From: Euryarchaeota archaeon UBA259
Lineage (GTDB): Archaea; Thermoplasmatota; Poseidoniia; Poseidoniales; Poseidoniaceae
NCBI GenBank assembly: GCA_002506275.1
Contig: DAXG01000018.1
Span: 1-14,146 of the forward strand
Direction: 5' to 3'
Length of the DNA: 14,146 nucleotides
In this document: positions 5,864 to 13,075 of the stretch, piece by piece
Layout of the letters: the number at the start of each line of letters is the position of its first letter
How positions within the stretch are numbered: position 1 is the stretch's first letter
Position numbers and translations under genes: made by a program
Notes under the pieces: generated by a model
Database searches by the model: none
Told to the model about the DNA's origin: nothing
What the model saw: only the letters and a program-made list of their open reading frames with translations

Positions 5864-6360
5864 TTGGTTGAACGCTTGTTCAGATGTTCTTGACCTTCTG
5901 GGCTGAGTACTGCATAGCGGTTCTTATCTTCACTGCCGCTTGGAATAATCAAGAATTCGCGCTCTCGCAATCGATTGAGATAGAGTGAAAGGTTTCCAGG
6001 CGATTCTATCCCAGCATCTTCAAACAGTTGATTGATGACGCGTGGAGGGCTGTCCATGATGCCCTCTACATCTCGAAGATAGTGGATGGCGCCGAGCACT
6101 TGATCCGGTTTTCTCTTGAGAGAATACGTTTCTATCAGCGTTTTGAAATCAGCGCCTCTGCCAGGTAATCCCGACGCTTTTGCAGCATCAACTGCTGCAT
6201 TGAGCACCTCTTCGCGTGCCACTTTCAATCGGCCAATCATGATGCTCCAAGAATCATCTTGGCGTAGGTGAGAGAGTCTTTCTTCTATTTCAGTTGGAGA
6301 GCCATCCAACTCAAATTCGACGTCACTTGCAGTTACAGATATCTTAGCAGACCTGTCCAA
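5860..6360 (-). CDS. Winged-helix regulator-like protein, TTG start
   Basis: The 166-residue protein has two parts. Residues about 5-60 (ISVTASDVEFELDGSPTEIE...) carry a short strand-turn-helix pattern often seen at the N-terminus of archaeal proteins, followed by a helix. Residues about 80-160 look like a winged helix: KRKPDQVLGAIHYLRD, then PPRVINQLFEDAG, then the recognition-helix-like NLSLYLNRLREREFL, and a two-stranded wing ending in NRYAVLSPEGQEHL. This suggests a DNA-binding regulator, or a protein that uses the fold to bind partners. An in-frame stop lies five codons upstream and no ATG occurs until residue 41, so TTG 6360 is the only start that keeps the conserved-looking N-terminus. 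It is the first gene of a two-gene unit with the pentapeptide protein and is divergent from the large surface protein, which it could regulate. Confidence 0.8.
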   Translation of the reverse strand: MDRSAKISVTASDVEFELDGSPTEIEERLSHLRQDDSWSIMIGRLKVAREEVLNAAVDAAKASGLPGRGADFKTLIETYSLKRKPDQVLGAIHYLRDVEGIMDSPPRVINQLFEDAGIESPGNLSLYLNRLREREFLIIPSGSEDKNRYAVLSPEGQEHLNKRSTK

Positions 6361-6380
6361 AGTGACCCCTCTTCACAAGA

Positions 6381-6388
6381 CTCTATCC
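6381..6388 (-). promoter_or_regulatory. Possible TATA-like box for the TTG-started gene
   Basis: On the minus strand ggatagag is centred about 25 bp before the TTG at 6360, the spacing expected for a leaderless transcript. The match is moderate. It lies in the 158-bp divergent region 6361-6518, which otherwise holds the ribosome site of the surface-protein gene and an AT-rich stretch (gcaaaataca, 6476-6485) that may be that gene's TATA box. Confidence 0.3.
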
Positions 6389-6505
6389 GTACGTCTCTCT
6401 TAATCCTTTAGCGGGATGCATCCGCCAATTTAGCCCACGAATGAAGCAAGGCTTGAAAACCTCATCTCTTCCTTTGCAAAATACAAGAGGGCTGTGCCCT
6501 CCACT

Positions 6506-6511
6506 GTGAGG
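6506..6511 (+). promoter_or_regulatory. Shine-Dalgarno site of the surface-protein gene
   Basis: gtgagg lies 7 nt before ATG 6519 and sets the start of the large surface protein. With the AT-rich element near 6480 it would give a leadered mRNA, unlike most genes in the window. Confidence 0.5.
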
Positions 6512-6518
6512 CCTCAAA

Positions 6519-9500
6519 ATGGAATTGAAACGATTCACAACTTTCTTTGTTTTCTTTTTGCTTGTTTTTTCCCAATCAGGGGCATTATTGTCTGCGAGCG
6601 CAAACGGTCAAGCTGGCTCAGTGTATCTTTTTTCGAACGGTTCGGCGTTAATTACCGTCCCTCTGGTTGCGAACCAAACGGACACGAATTTTTCATTCGA
6701 AGTCCCGAGAAATGTAACCTTTGAATCCGCCCAATTTTACATCAATGTCGACCATAACGACGTATCTCCCGGTCAAGTGGCACTGGACGTCAACGAAGAT
6801 GGGATTAAGGAATGGGCGTTTGAAGGCGTTGGTTTTGGCGACATAGGCCATCAAAACACCTTCTTTAACGGCTATACTGCCGAAGATGTCTACTCGAACG
6901 GCGGCGCTTCCTCTATGCCGTTTTACGTACCCAAAACATCCACGATTGAGACGGCAGTTGCATCGATGAGCTTCACCTCTGAAGTATCAGCGGGGCTGCA
7001 ACAAACCGGCCAACTCACAACCTATGAGTACGGAGATTTCGATAACGACAGTCGCGATGAGATTGTGGTATTGTCAACAGTCCAATCCGTAACGAATTCC
7101 CAAGCGGCGATTTCAATCCTTGACTGGGACGCTACATCGGGCGTTACTTCCACTTCATGGATGCCTACATGTGGCTCAAGCAACGCTCTTTCAGTCGCAG
7201 ATATCAACGATGACAATTATTCAGATGTTCTTTCAGTCGCTCCTTCTATGAATCTTGCATGCGTCCATCTTTACGATGCTGCCAACGGAACTCTGGGTAA
7301 TGCGACCCCAATCGCCCTAAGTTCTGGACTCATCTCAGCACTTGCAGGGGACATTGTCGGAGACGGTGGAGCAGACATTGTCTCTGTACATCAGAACGGA
7401 ATTGTATCGCTTCGTGAATACGATACGAAACGAAATACCTTTTCCGATAACTCTACGGTTACCATTGACGTAAACGGCACTGCAACTGCTGCTCAACTTG
7501 TTGGCCTGACAGGCGACTATTTCGAAGGAAGCCAAGGTGCTTTTACAGTCATTGTCGTTGATTCCCTAGGCCACTCAAGCCAAATCACATGGAACAGCGG
7601 AGCCCTTTCGCCAACAGGCGATACGATGGATGGTCTGAGCGATGACCTTGTTCTTGGTGACATTGATTTTGATGGCGACATCGATATTTTCTCCCCGACC
7701 CTCCAAGGCTATACTCTTGCGGAGAATACCGCTTCAGGTTGGTCAACAACATCAGTTGTCTCCAATTTGAATTTCGAAAACACCACGTTGGCTGACCACG
7801 ATAACAACGGGGCTATGTCGCTCTTTGTCCCACAATTTGATTCACCGGACGGCAACGCTCAAACCTTAGATGGGAACCTAACCATGTACAACATCACATT
7901 GTCTTCAATTAACGCCACCATGGACGCACTTGAGCCGTGGACCTGTCCCACTGATTCCTTGTTCATAGATTTGAACGGTGACGGACAGATGGAGCATGTT
8001 GTTTCAGCAGGCGAAGATACGGTGTTTGGTTTGTTCATCGGTTCATGGGAATCGATTGGCGTTGACATTGACCTTGACGGGCAGAACGACTTGACTGCTG
8101 AAGGTTATGCTGGCGATAACGTATTGGGTACAAGTCCACTTTCGATTATCGACGACCTCGGCCTTTTGAAAAATTTACTGGTGCTCCAACTCACTGCACA
8201 ATCGTCACAATTGATGGATTACGACATTGAAATGGCATCTCTCCTGCTTGATTTCACCAGTACGGGCCATGGCACTTTCAACATGAGTTCGTTGGACATT
8301 GGCTACGATATCGACTTCATCGTTGAGAACAATCCTGCAGCACAAGGGAACCTCACCAACATCATCAATCAACTTCAAACAGCCGGCAGCGGCACAATTG
8401 TCATTGATTTACCGTTCACCTCTACCAAGAACGGCAGTTTGTATGCTTCAGACCTCAGTGCCGATTACATCCCCGGTGCACCAAATCTCGCTTTACCGCC
8501 TGCACCTGTTTTGCAACTGGAAATCCTGACGCATGAAATGGTGTCCTTCTCATGGCAAGACGAGATTGAATTTGGTGATGGTTTCATAGAATTTGAAGTG
8601 TTTAGAGTCGTTTCTGGGGGCGTTTTGGACCTCAACAACCCGACTTTCACCACCGAGATAAACTCGACCATAGACCCAAATTTTGCCCCCGGCGACTCTT
8701 ATGATTATGTTGTTCGCTCGTTGCACCTCTACGGAGTGACCAGCAATCTCTCAGCTCGCCTTTCCGTTACAATTCCTTACCCAGCTCCACCTTCTGCGGT
8801 ACAAGGCCTGTCAGTCGTCGATACCCCAGACGATAACGGAAGCTCGTTTGATTTGGGTTGGAATGCGTCTTTCGATGCACCTTCCGAATACAGGGTCTTT
8901 GTCGAAGCGTTTGAAATTCTAACTTTGGATAACCTCACTGAGTTCGCAATCACGAATTCATCTTCAACGCCTGGCTCCTTTTCCATGAACATTACAACCA
9001 CCGGCGACGGTACTCCGCTGGTCGATCGTACGGACTATTGGATCGCTGTCGTGGCTTATGACGAATACGGTAATACTTCGGAACAGTTTTCATCGGTTGG
9101 TCCAGTTCATACATTGAACAATTCGCTCCGGCAATCGCAATTAACCCTCAGTCTTTCATCTTCAGGCACGTACAACGCAACGTTCTTCGAGATGAGCGCT
9201 CTTGATTCATTGAATGTCACAGCGGCACTCACCAGTGAAGGAGCAGGTCTTGAATCCCAGGACCTGTCGATGATGTTTGAAGCCGGAGATTTCGTTTATT
9301 CAATGCAGGGCACAACCGACGAAAACGGCGTTTGGCACGCTGTATCTGTCGACGATTTAACAGAACTCTCGGCATCGTTTTCAGAGTTCCTTGGTCAGGC
9401 AACCATCTCTGTAGAATACGCGGGAACAGCAGGTTCAGCAACGATTCAGCCGGCTGACGTATCATCCGTTACCTTCTCGGGAATGGGTGTGCTTAGGGCT

Positions 9501-10790
9501 ACAGTCTCACACTCTTCCGAACCAGTACAGTTGAACGAGACAGGCCACTATTCAGTCGAGGCATCGATTACACCTGAACTGCCTTCACAATCTTCAGTAT
9601 TAGCAAACGTGGGATACGATTGGCACCTTAGCAATGAGACGGGCAATATCATTGAAAACGGAACTGTAGAAGTCAAAGGTGGGAAAGTTTCGCTTACAGG
9701 AATTTCCGACGCCCATGGTACGCTCAGTTTCACTCCATCCCAAGGGCAAGGCTGGTTTTCAGTAACCCCGGAAACCTACTCGTTTTCGTTTGCCGGTCAT
9801 GCGGTGAATCAAACAGTGAACAATACCGAAAATCAAACGACGAATCAAACCGATAATCAGACCGAAAATCCTGTTTTCCCTGATGTTACCCTCGCAGGCA
9901 CATTTTCTTGCGAAGCAGCAACCTATGCTTGGGAAGAGAACTCGACGGATTCATCGATTACTTGTACAGTGAGCAACCCAAATCCATTTGAAGTACAAGT
10001 CGACTTTGCATGGACCGAAAACTCGGCCACACCCGGCCCGCTCTCTTTTGAGACCGACTCTCTGCCCAGTTCGGGGCCACCCCTTACATTAAACGCCAAT
10101 GAAACCGTTGAAGTCACGTTTACCCCAATACGAAACGGTCCATCCGATGGATTGTTCCCTGGATTACAAGGCGTTGGCTATCAATTGATCTTAACGTGTT
10201 TGGATGACGGTACAGGCCGCTGCACTGAGATGACTACGCCTTCTGCCACAACCGTGGGTGAACTCCAGTGGACATTGAGCGAACCAATCGTTATCCCTGA
10301 TTCGGGCAACGGAGATACGACCAAAGACAGTACGGAGGGTGGCTCAGGCGCTCTTGTTGGCGGAATCATAGCCATTCTCGTTTTAGCTGGCGTCGGTATT
10401 GCTTTGGTACTCCTTCGCTCTCGAACTGAAGAGGACGATGATTGGTTCGAAGCATTTGACGAACTCGACGAAACCGAAGATTCAGCACCGACTCCAACTC
10501 CTCGTTCAAGTCGCAGCCTTGATGAGATTCGGAGTTCAGGTGATGAATTCACTGCCGGAGATCCACCCGAAGAACGCCGTCGCACGTTGTTTGACGAAGT
10601 TGATGGCCGTGGAGCTACCGAAGAATATGTCCACGAAGAAGCGTTTGAATCAGAAGACAATACCGAGGAAGCTACCGAAGATGCCGACATCTCAGTCGAT
10701 GAGAACGGCACTGAGTGGTGGGAAGACGAAGAAGGCGTTTGGTGGTACCGCGAAGAAGGCTGGGAAGACTGGGCGGTTTGGGAAGAATAA
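6519..10790 (+). CDS. Large type I surface protein with FG-GAP-like and fibronectin III domains
   Basis: The 1423-residue protein has a signal peptide (about 1-29: MELKRF, hydrophobic core, then SASANGQAG). A beta-sandwich with the Asp turn DVNEDGIKEW (90-99) follows. Next come FG-GAP/VCBS-like calcium turns at about 173 (DFDNDSRDEI), 228 (DINDDNYSDV), 278, 381 (DIDFDGDIDIF), 426, 484 (DLNGDGQMEHV) and 516 (DIDLDGQNDL), which suggest a beta-propeller. Fibronectin-III-like domains cover about 660-755 and 753-868, followed by further Ig-like regions. A linker of repeated N-glycosylation sites lies at 1097-1118 and a Cys-containing Ig-like domain at about 1130-1265. One transmembrane helix (about 1277-1299) leads to a 124-residue, strongly acidic cytoplasmic tail that ends in a Trp-rich segment. 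The protein is probably a cell-surface adhesin or receptor. The intracellular tail is too long for a simple anchor, so it may have partners inside the cell. Confidence 0.9.
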   Translation: MELKRFTTFFVFFLLVFSQSGALLSASANGQAGSVYLFSNGSALITVPLVANQTDTNFSFEVPRNVTFESAQFYINVDHNDVSPGQVALDVNEDGIKEWAFEGVGFGDIGHQNTFFNGYTAEDVYSNGGASSMPFYVPKTSTIETAVASMSFTSEVSAGLQQTGQLTTYEYGDFDNDSRDEIVVLSTVQSVTNSQAAISILDWDATSGVTSTSWMPTCGSSNALSVADINDDNYSDVLSVAPSMNLACVHLYDAANGTLGNATPIALSSGLISALAGDIVGDGGADIVSVHQNGIVSLREYDTKRNTFSDNSTVTIDVNGTATAAQLVGLTGDYFEGSQGAFTVIVVDSLGHSSQITWNSGALSPTGDTMDGLSDDLVLGDIDFDGDIDIFSPTLQGYTLAENTASGWSTTSVVSNLNFENTTLADHDNNGAMSLFVPQFDSPDGNAQTLDGNLTMYNITLSSINATMDALEPWTCPTDSLFIDLNGDGQMEHVVSAGEDTVFGLFIGSWESIGVDIDLDGQNDLTAEGYAGDNVLGTSPLSIIDDLGLLKNLLVLQLTAQSSQLMDYDIEMASLLLDFTSTGHGTFNMSSLDIGYDIDFIVENNPAAQGNLTNIINQLQTAGSGTIVIDLPFTSTKNGSLYASDLSADYIPGAPNLALPPAPVLQLEILTHEMVSFSWQDEIEFGDGFIEFEVFRVVSGGVLDLNNPTFTTEINSTIDPNFAPGDSYDYVVRSLHLYGVTSNLSARLSVTIPYPAPPSAVQGLSVVDTPDDNGSSFDLGWNASFDAPSEYRVFVEAFEILTLDNLTEFAITNSSSTPGSFSMNITTTGDGTPLVDRTDYWIAVVAYDEYGNTSEQFSSVGPVHTLNNSLRQSQLTLSLSSSGTYNATFFEMSALDSLNVTAALTSEGAGLESQDLSMMFEAGDFVYSMQGTTDENGVWHAVSVDDLTELSASFSEFLGQATISVEYAGTAGSATIQPADVSSVTFSGMGVLRATVSHSSEPVQLNETGHYSVEASITPELPSQSSVLANVGYDWHLSNETGNIIENGTVEVKGGKVSLTGISDAHGTLSFTPSQGQGWFSVTPETYSFSFAGHAVNQTVNNTENQTTNQTDNQTENPVFPDVTLAGTFSCEAATYAWEENSTDSSITCTVSNPNPFEVQVDFAWTENSATPGPLSFETDSLPSSGPPLTLNANETVEVTFTPIRNGPSDGLFPGLQGVGYQLILTCLDDGTGRCTEMTTPSATTVGELQWTLSEPIVIPDSGNGDTTKDSTEGGSGALVGGIIAILVLAGVGIALVLLRSRTEEDDDWFEAFDELDETEDSAPTPTPRSSRSLDEIRSSGDEFTAGDPPEERRRTLFDEVDGRGATEEYVHEEAFESEDNTEEATEDADISVDENGTEWWEDEEGVWWYREEGWEDWAVWEE
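9807..9869 (+). repeat. Tetrapeptide (12-bp) N-glycosylation-sequon repeat
   Basis: Five tandem four-residue units (NQTV, NNTE, NQTT, NQTD, NQTE) lie at residues 1097-1116 of the large surface protein, each giving an N-x-T sequon. They probably form a glycosylated, extended spacer between domains. Confidence 0.8.
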
Positions 10791-10832
10791 TCTCACCGTA
10801 TGACTTTTCATTGACTGGCTCTACGACCGCTT

Positions 10833-10838
10833 GGAGGG
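10833..10838 (+). promoter_or_regulatory. Shine-Dalgarno site of the PAC2 gene
   Basis: ggaggg lies 7 nt before ATG 10846. TTG 10831 precedes this site, and ATG 10840 is only 1 nt from it, so 10846 is the likely start. Confidence 0.7.
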
Positions 10839-10845
10839 GATGAAT

Positions 10846-11610
10846 ATGGAGCATGAATTCAAGGGCTATGCTTTGGTTTTGCAAGACGGTGCCGACCCTT
10901 TGACGACCGGTGGTGTCGCAGTAGCAGGATTCACAACCGCAGGGATGGTTGGTGTCATTGCAGCCTCTCACATAATACAGACGCTCCAGCTGAATCAACT
11001 TGGCACGGTCCTCAACGCTGAATTTCCAGCGGTTGCCTTGATTCACAACGAAGTGCCCAAGCATCCAGTTCGAGTCTATCAAGGCGATGGAATCGGTGTT
11101 TTCACCTCAGAAATTCAATTCAAAGATGAACAAGACATCATGTTCGCCTCGACGGTCTTAGAATGGTTCACACGAGGAGGTTTCGACCGACTCATCATTA
11201 TCGACGGCTTGGTTCAATCGAGTAAGGAAGTCTCGACTGGAGCCTTGTTTGGTGTAGGCTCGTCACAACAAGCAAGAGACCGCCTTCATCGGGCAGGCAT
11301 TGAACCGATTCAGCAAGGAATTGTTGCAGGAATTACGGGTTTCCTTCTTGGAGAGGGCGATCGTCTGGGAATCGATGTTACCGCTTTGCTTGCAGAAGCA
11401 AGCCCAATGTATCCCGACGCACGTGCAGCAGCTTTGGCTGTTGAAGCCGTTGCTGAACTGACTGGAATTGAAATTCCACTGAGTGAATTACTCGAGAATG
11501 CGCAAAACATTGAGGACAGCGTCCGAGATGTCCTTGAAAATTCGCGAACATTACTGCCGGCTCCTGAATCCGAAGTCTACGATCAAGACATTGACCCGTC
11601 ATTTGGTTGA
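10846..11610 (+). CDS. PAC2-family (proteasome assembly chaperone-like) protein
   Basis: The 254-residue protein matches the archaeal PAC2 (COG2047-type) family in length and pattern. GGVAVAGFTTAGMVGVIAA near the N-terminus is the family's 'G-F-x-x-x-G-x-V/G' segment. FPAVALIHNEVPKHPVRVYQ, a central FDRLIIIDGLVQ strand-loop, and GIVAGITGFLLGEGDRLGIDV with a following ALLAEASPMYPDARAA are also typical. In eukaryotes PAC2 helps assemble proteasome alpha rings. The archaeal proteins are related in fold and have been proposed to aid proteasome assembly, but their role is less certain. The C-terminal 40 residues are acidic and probably flexible. The gene follows the large surface protein by 55 bp in the same direction. 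Its last 12 bp overlap the end of the convergent trm1. Confidence 0.9.
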   Translation: MEHEFKGYALVLQDGADPLTTGGVAVAGFTTAGMVGVIAASHIIQTLQLNQLGTVLNAEFPAVALIHNEVPKHPVRVYQGDGIGVFTSEIQFKDEQDIMFASTVLEWFTRGGFDRLIIIDGLVQSSKEVSTGALFGVGSSQQARDRLHRAGIEPIQQGIVAGITGFLLGEGDRLGIDVTALLAEASPMYPDARAAALAVEAVAELTGIEIPLSELLENAQNIEDSVRDVLENSRTLLPAPESEVYDQDIDPSFG

Positions 11611-12963
11611 AGTTGTAGTGTTACGAACGTGCTCAAGAACCGTCTCAAACGGCGCATCGGTGACCATCAAAGGTTCAATGTCTGGCAATCGAGCAGCAGC
11701 ATATCCGCTCTCAACTAGACTGACAATGAGTTTCTCAAGTTTAGGAGCGCCACCGACTCCGGCCCATTTTGGCAGTGCGTCAAGGTTCAAGAGCAGATGC
11801 TCTCGGCTCATGAGGTCAGCAGCATCCGAAATATATCGGACGCTTCGTTTGAGTTCACGGGTTGAGTATTCGACATCATCATCACTCCATTCGAGTCCAG
11901 ACCGTCGTAAAGATTCCAATTCCTTCGATGAAGGCTGGCACAGTTCCAGCGCTTTTTCGACCGTCATTCGCTCAGCCACCTCCTTGTTCCAAAGTGGACC
12001 TGTCCACATTGGGCCACTTCCACGCTTCACTTGCTCTGGGGTCGGGTGTTGAACAAAGCGATAGGGGATATCGTCTTCTCGAATTCTCCAACCGATGTTC
12101 TCACCGACTTGACTCGCTTTCTCACGGCTGGTTTTGATAAGGCAGGAAACGCGTACGTGATGGCCATCAAACAACGCCAACAGTGGGATGACGGTTTTAT
12201 CCAGCCGTGCTGCACTTGTGGCGACCGTAGCCAAGAGCAATCGGACAGCATCGTCATGAGCGTACACATCGACGATTCCCTTTGCACCGTATCGGCGTGC
12301 TTGACTTGAGGCCGATGAACCAGTTAGAGCAGCCGTATCGGTTGCGGTTATTTCCAACACGCCGGTTCTTGAGAGCCCCTGTAAGGCGGCATCAAGGAAC
12401 TGTACAGGTGAGCCAAACGGATCGAGGTCAATCCATTGATACCCAGTTTCAAGCATGGCAATACGCGCATCCATTTGTCTAAAATCAAGTCCATTCTCGA
12501 AAACTTGGTTCGAGGTTTTACCGTAACGGTCGTCTTCAGGCTCGTGTTCAATCGTTTGGTGCGGCGGATGAGTCGAATGCGATTGTCGAGCCCAATTGAG
12601 GGCAAACGCATCAAGGTCGTTGGCGGTAATACGAAGTCTGTTCTGACTCTGCGATGGAATTTCATTGCGCCATCTGCGGATACGCACCCCAGTTGCACAC
12701 AATGCGTCAAGAACTCGAATAGATTTATCCTCGTTTACCAGCCAATCGTGTTCTAATGCGTCGTTGAGCAACAGAACGCTGCGGGTTCGGGCTGGTGCCA
12801 TTGCTGGATTAAGGAAACCGGGCCCAGTACGTTTTGCTGGCCCTCTGGGCATATGGGTGGGACGTTCCTGTTCTTCGAGCAAATGGACGACTGTGCGACC
12901 TTCAAGCCAGAGTTGCCCAGGCCATCCATCGGGATGAAAACCCTCGGAACTACCTTCGGCCAT
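11599..12963 (-). CDS. trm1: tRNA (guanine(26)-N2)-dimethyltransferase Trm1
   Basis: The 454-residue enzyme should transfer one or two methyl groups from S-adenosylmethionine to N2 of G26 in tRNAs. The Rossmann-fold methyltransferase core shows VLDALCATGVRIRR (motif I, D85 and G92), ANDLDAFAL (motif II, D116 and D118), and the family signature IDLDPFGSPVQFLDAA at 178-193 with the catalytic DPF. LEITATDTAALTGS follows, another Trm1 block. The C-terminal domain (about 275-454) matches in length. The block that normally reads 'FYNP-x-M-x-x-NRD' is here FLNPAMAPARTRS, keeping N52, P53, M55 and R59 but not the Asn and Asp of NRD. ATG 12963 is the only usable start before an in-frame stop. The gene overlaps PAC2 by 12 bp tail to tail. 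Confidence 0.95.
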   Translation of the reverse strand: MAEGSSEGFHPDGWPGQLWLEGRTVVHLLEEQERPTHMPRGPAKRTGPGFLNPAMAPARTRSVLLLNDALEHDWLVNEDKSIRVLDALCATGVRIRRWRNEIPSQSQNRLRITANDLDAFALNWARQSHSTHPPHQTIEHEPEDDRYGKTSNQVFENGLDFRQMDARIAMLETGYQWIDLDPFGSPVQFLDAALQGLSRTGVLEITATDTAALTGSSASSQARRYGAKGIVDVYAHDDAVRLLLATVATSAARLDKTVIPLLALFDGHHVRVSCLIKTSREKASQVGENIGWRIREDDIPYRFVQHPTPEQVKRGSGPMWTGPLWNKEVAERMTVEKALELCQPSSKELESLRRSGLEWSDDDVEYSTRELKRSVRYISDAADLMSREHLLLNLDALPKWAGVGGAPKLEKLIVSLVESGYAAARLPDIEPLMVTDAPFETVLEHVRNTTTSTK

Positions 12964-13040
12964 GATGCTCGGTACGGCTTCAACTTGATGACCGCACCGA
13001 TTGGATGCTTGGCTCTTGGTGAATCAAAGGGATATGGCCG

Positions 13041-13047
13041 AATATAC
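13041..13047. promoter_or_regulatory. TATA-like box that could serve both divergent genes
   Basis: aatatac, within gaatatacta, is near-symmetric and reads as a TATA-like element on both strands. On the plus strand it predicts transcription from about 13070, just before the CD36-like gene. On the minus strand it predicts a start near 13018 and a leader of about 55 nt for trm1. No other strong element was seen in 12964-13075. Confidence 0.4.
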
Positions 13048-13075
13048 TAGGTGTTCTCGCCAACACTTATGTGCT

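Noticed and set aside
10181..10711. 176-residue Ser-rich minus-strand open frame
   Set aside because: It is the antisense of the acidic, Ser/Glu-rich end of the surface protein; its composition comes from the opposite strand's codons.
11483..12052. 189-residue plus-strand open frame across the PAC2/trm1 junction
   Set aside because: It overlaps the ends of two well-supported genes in other frames and has no domain pattern.
12031..12309. Plus-strand open frames inside trm1
   Set aside because: They are antisense to the conserved methyltransferase core and show no family features.
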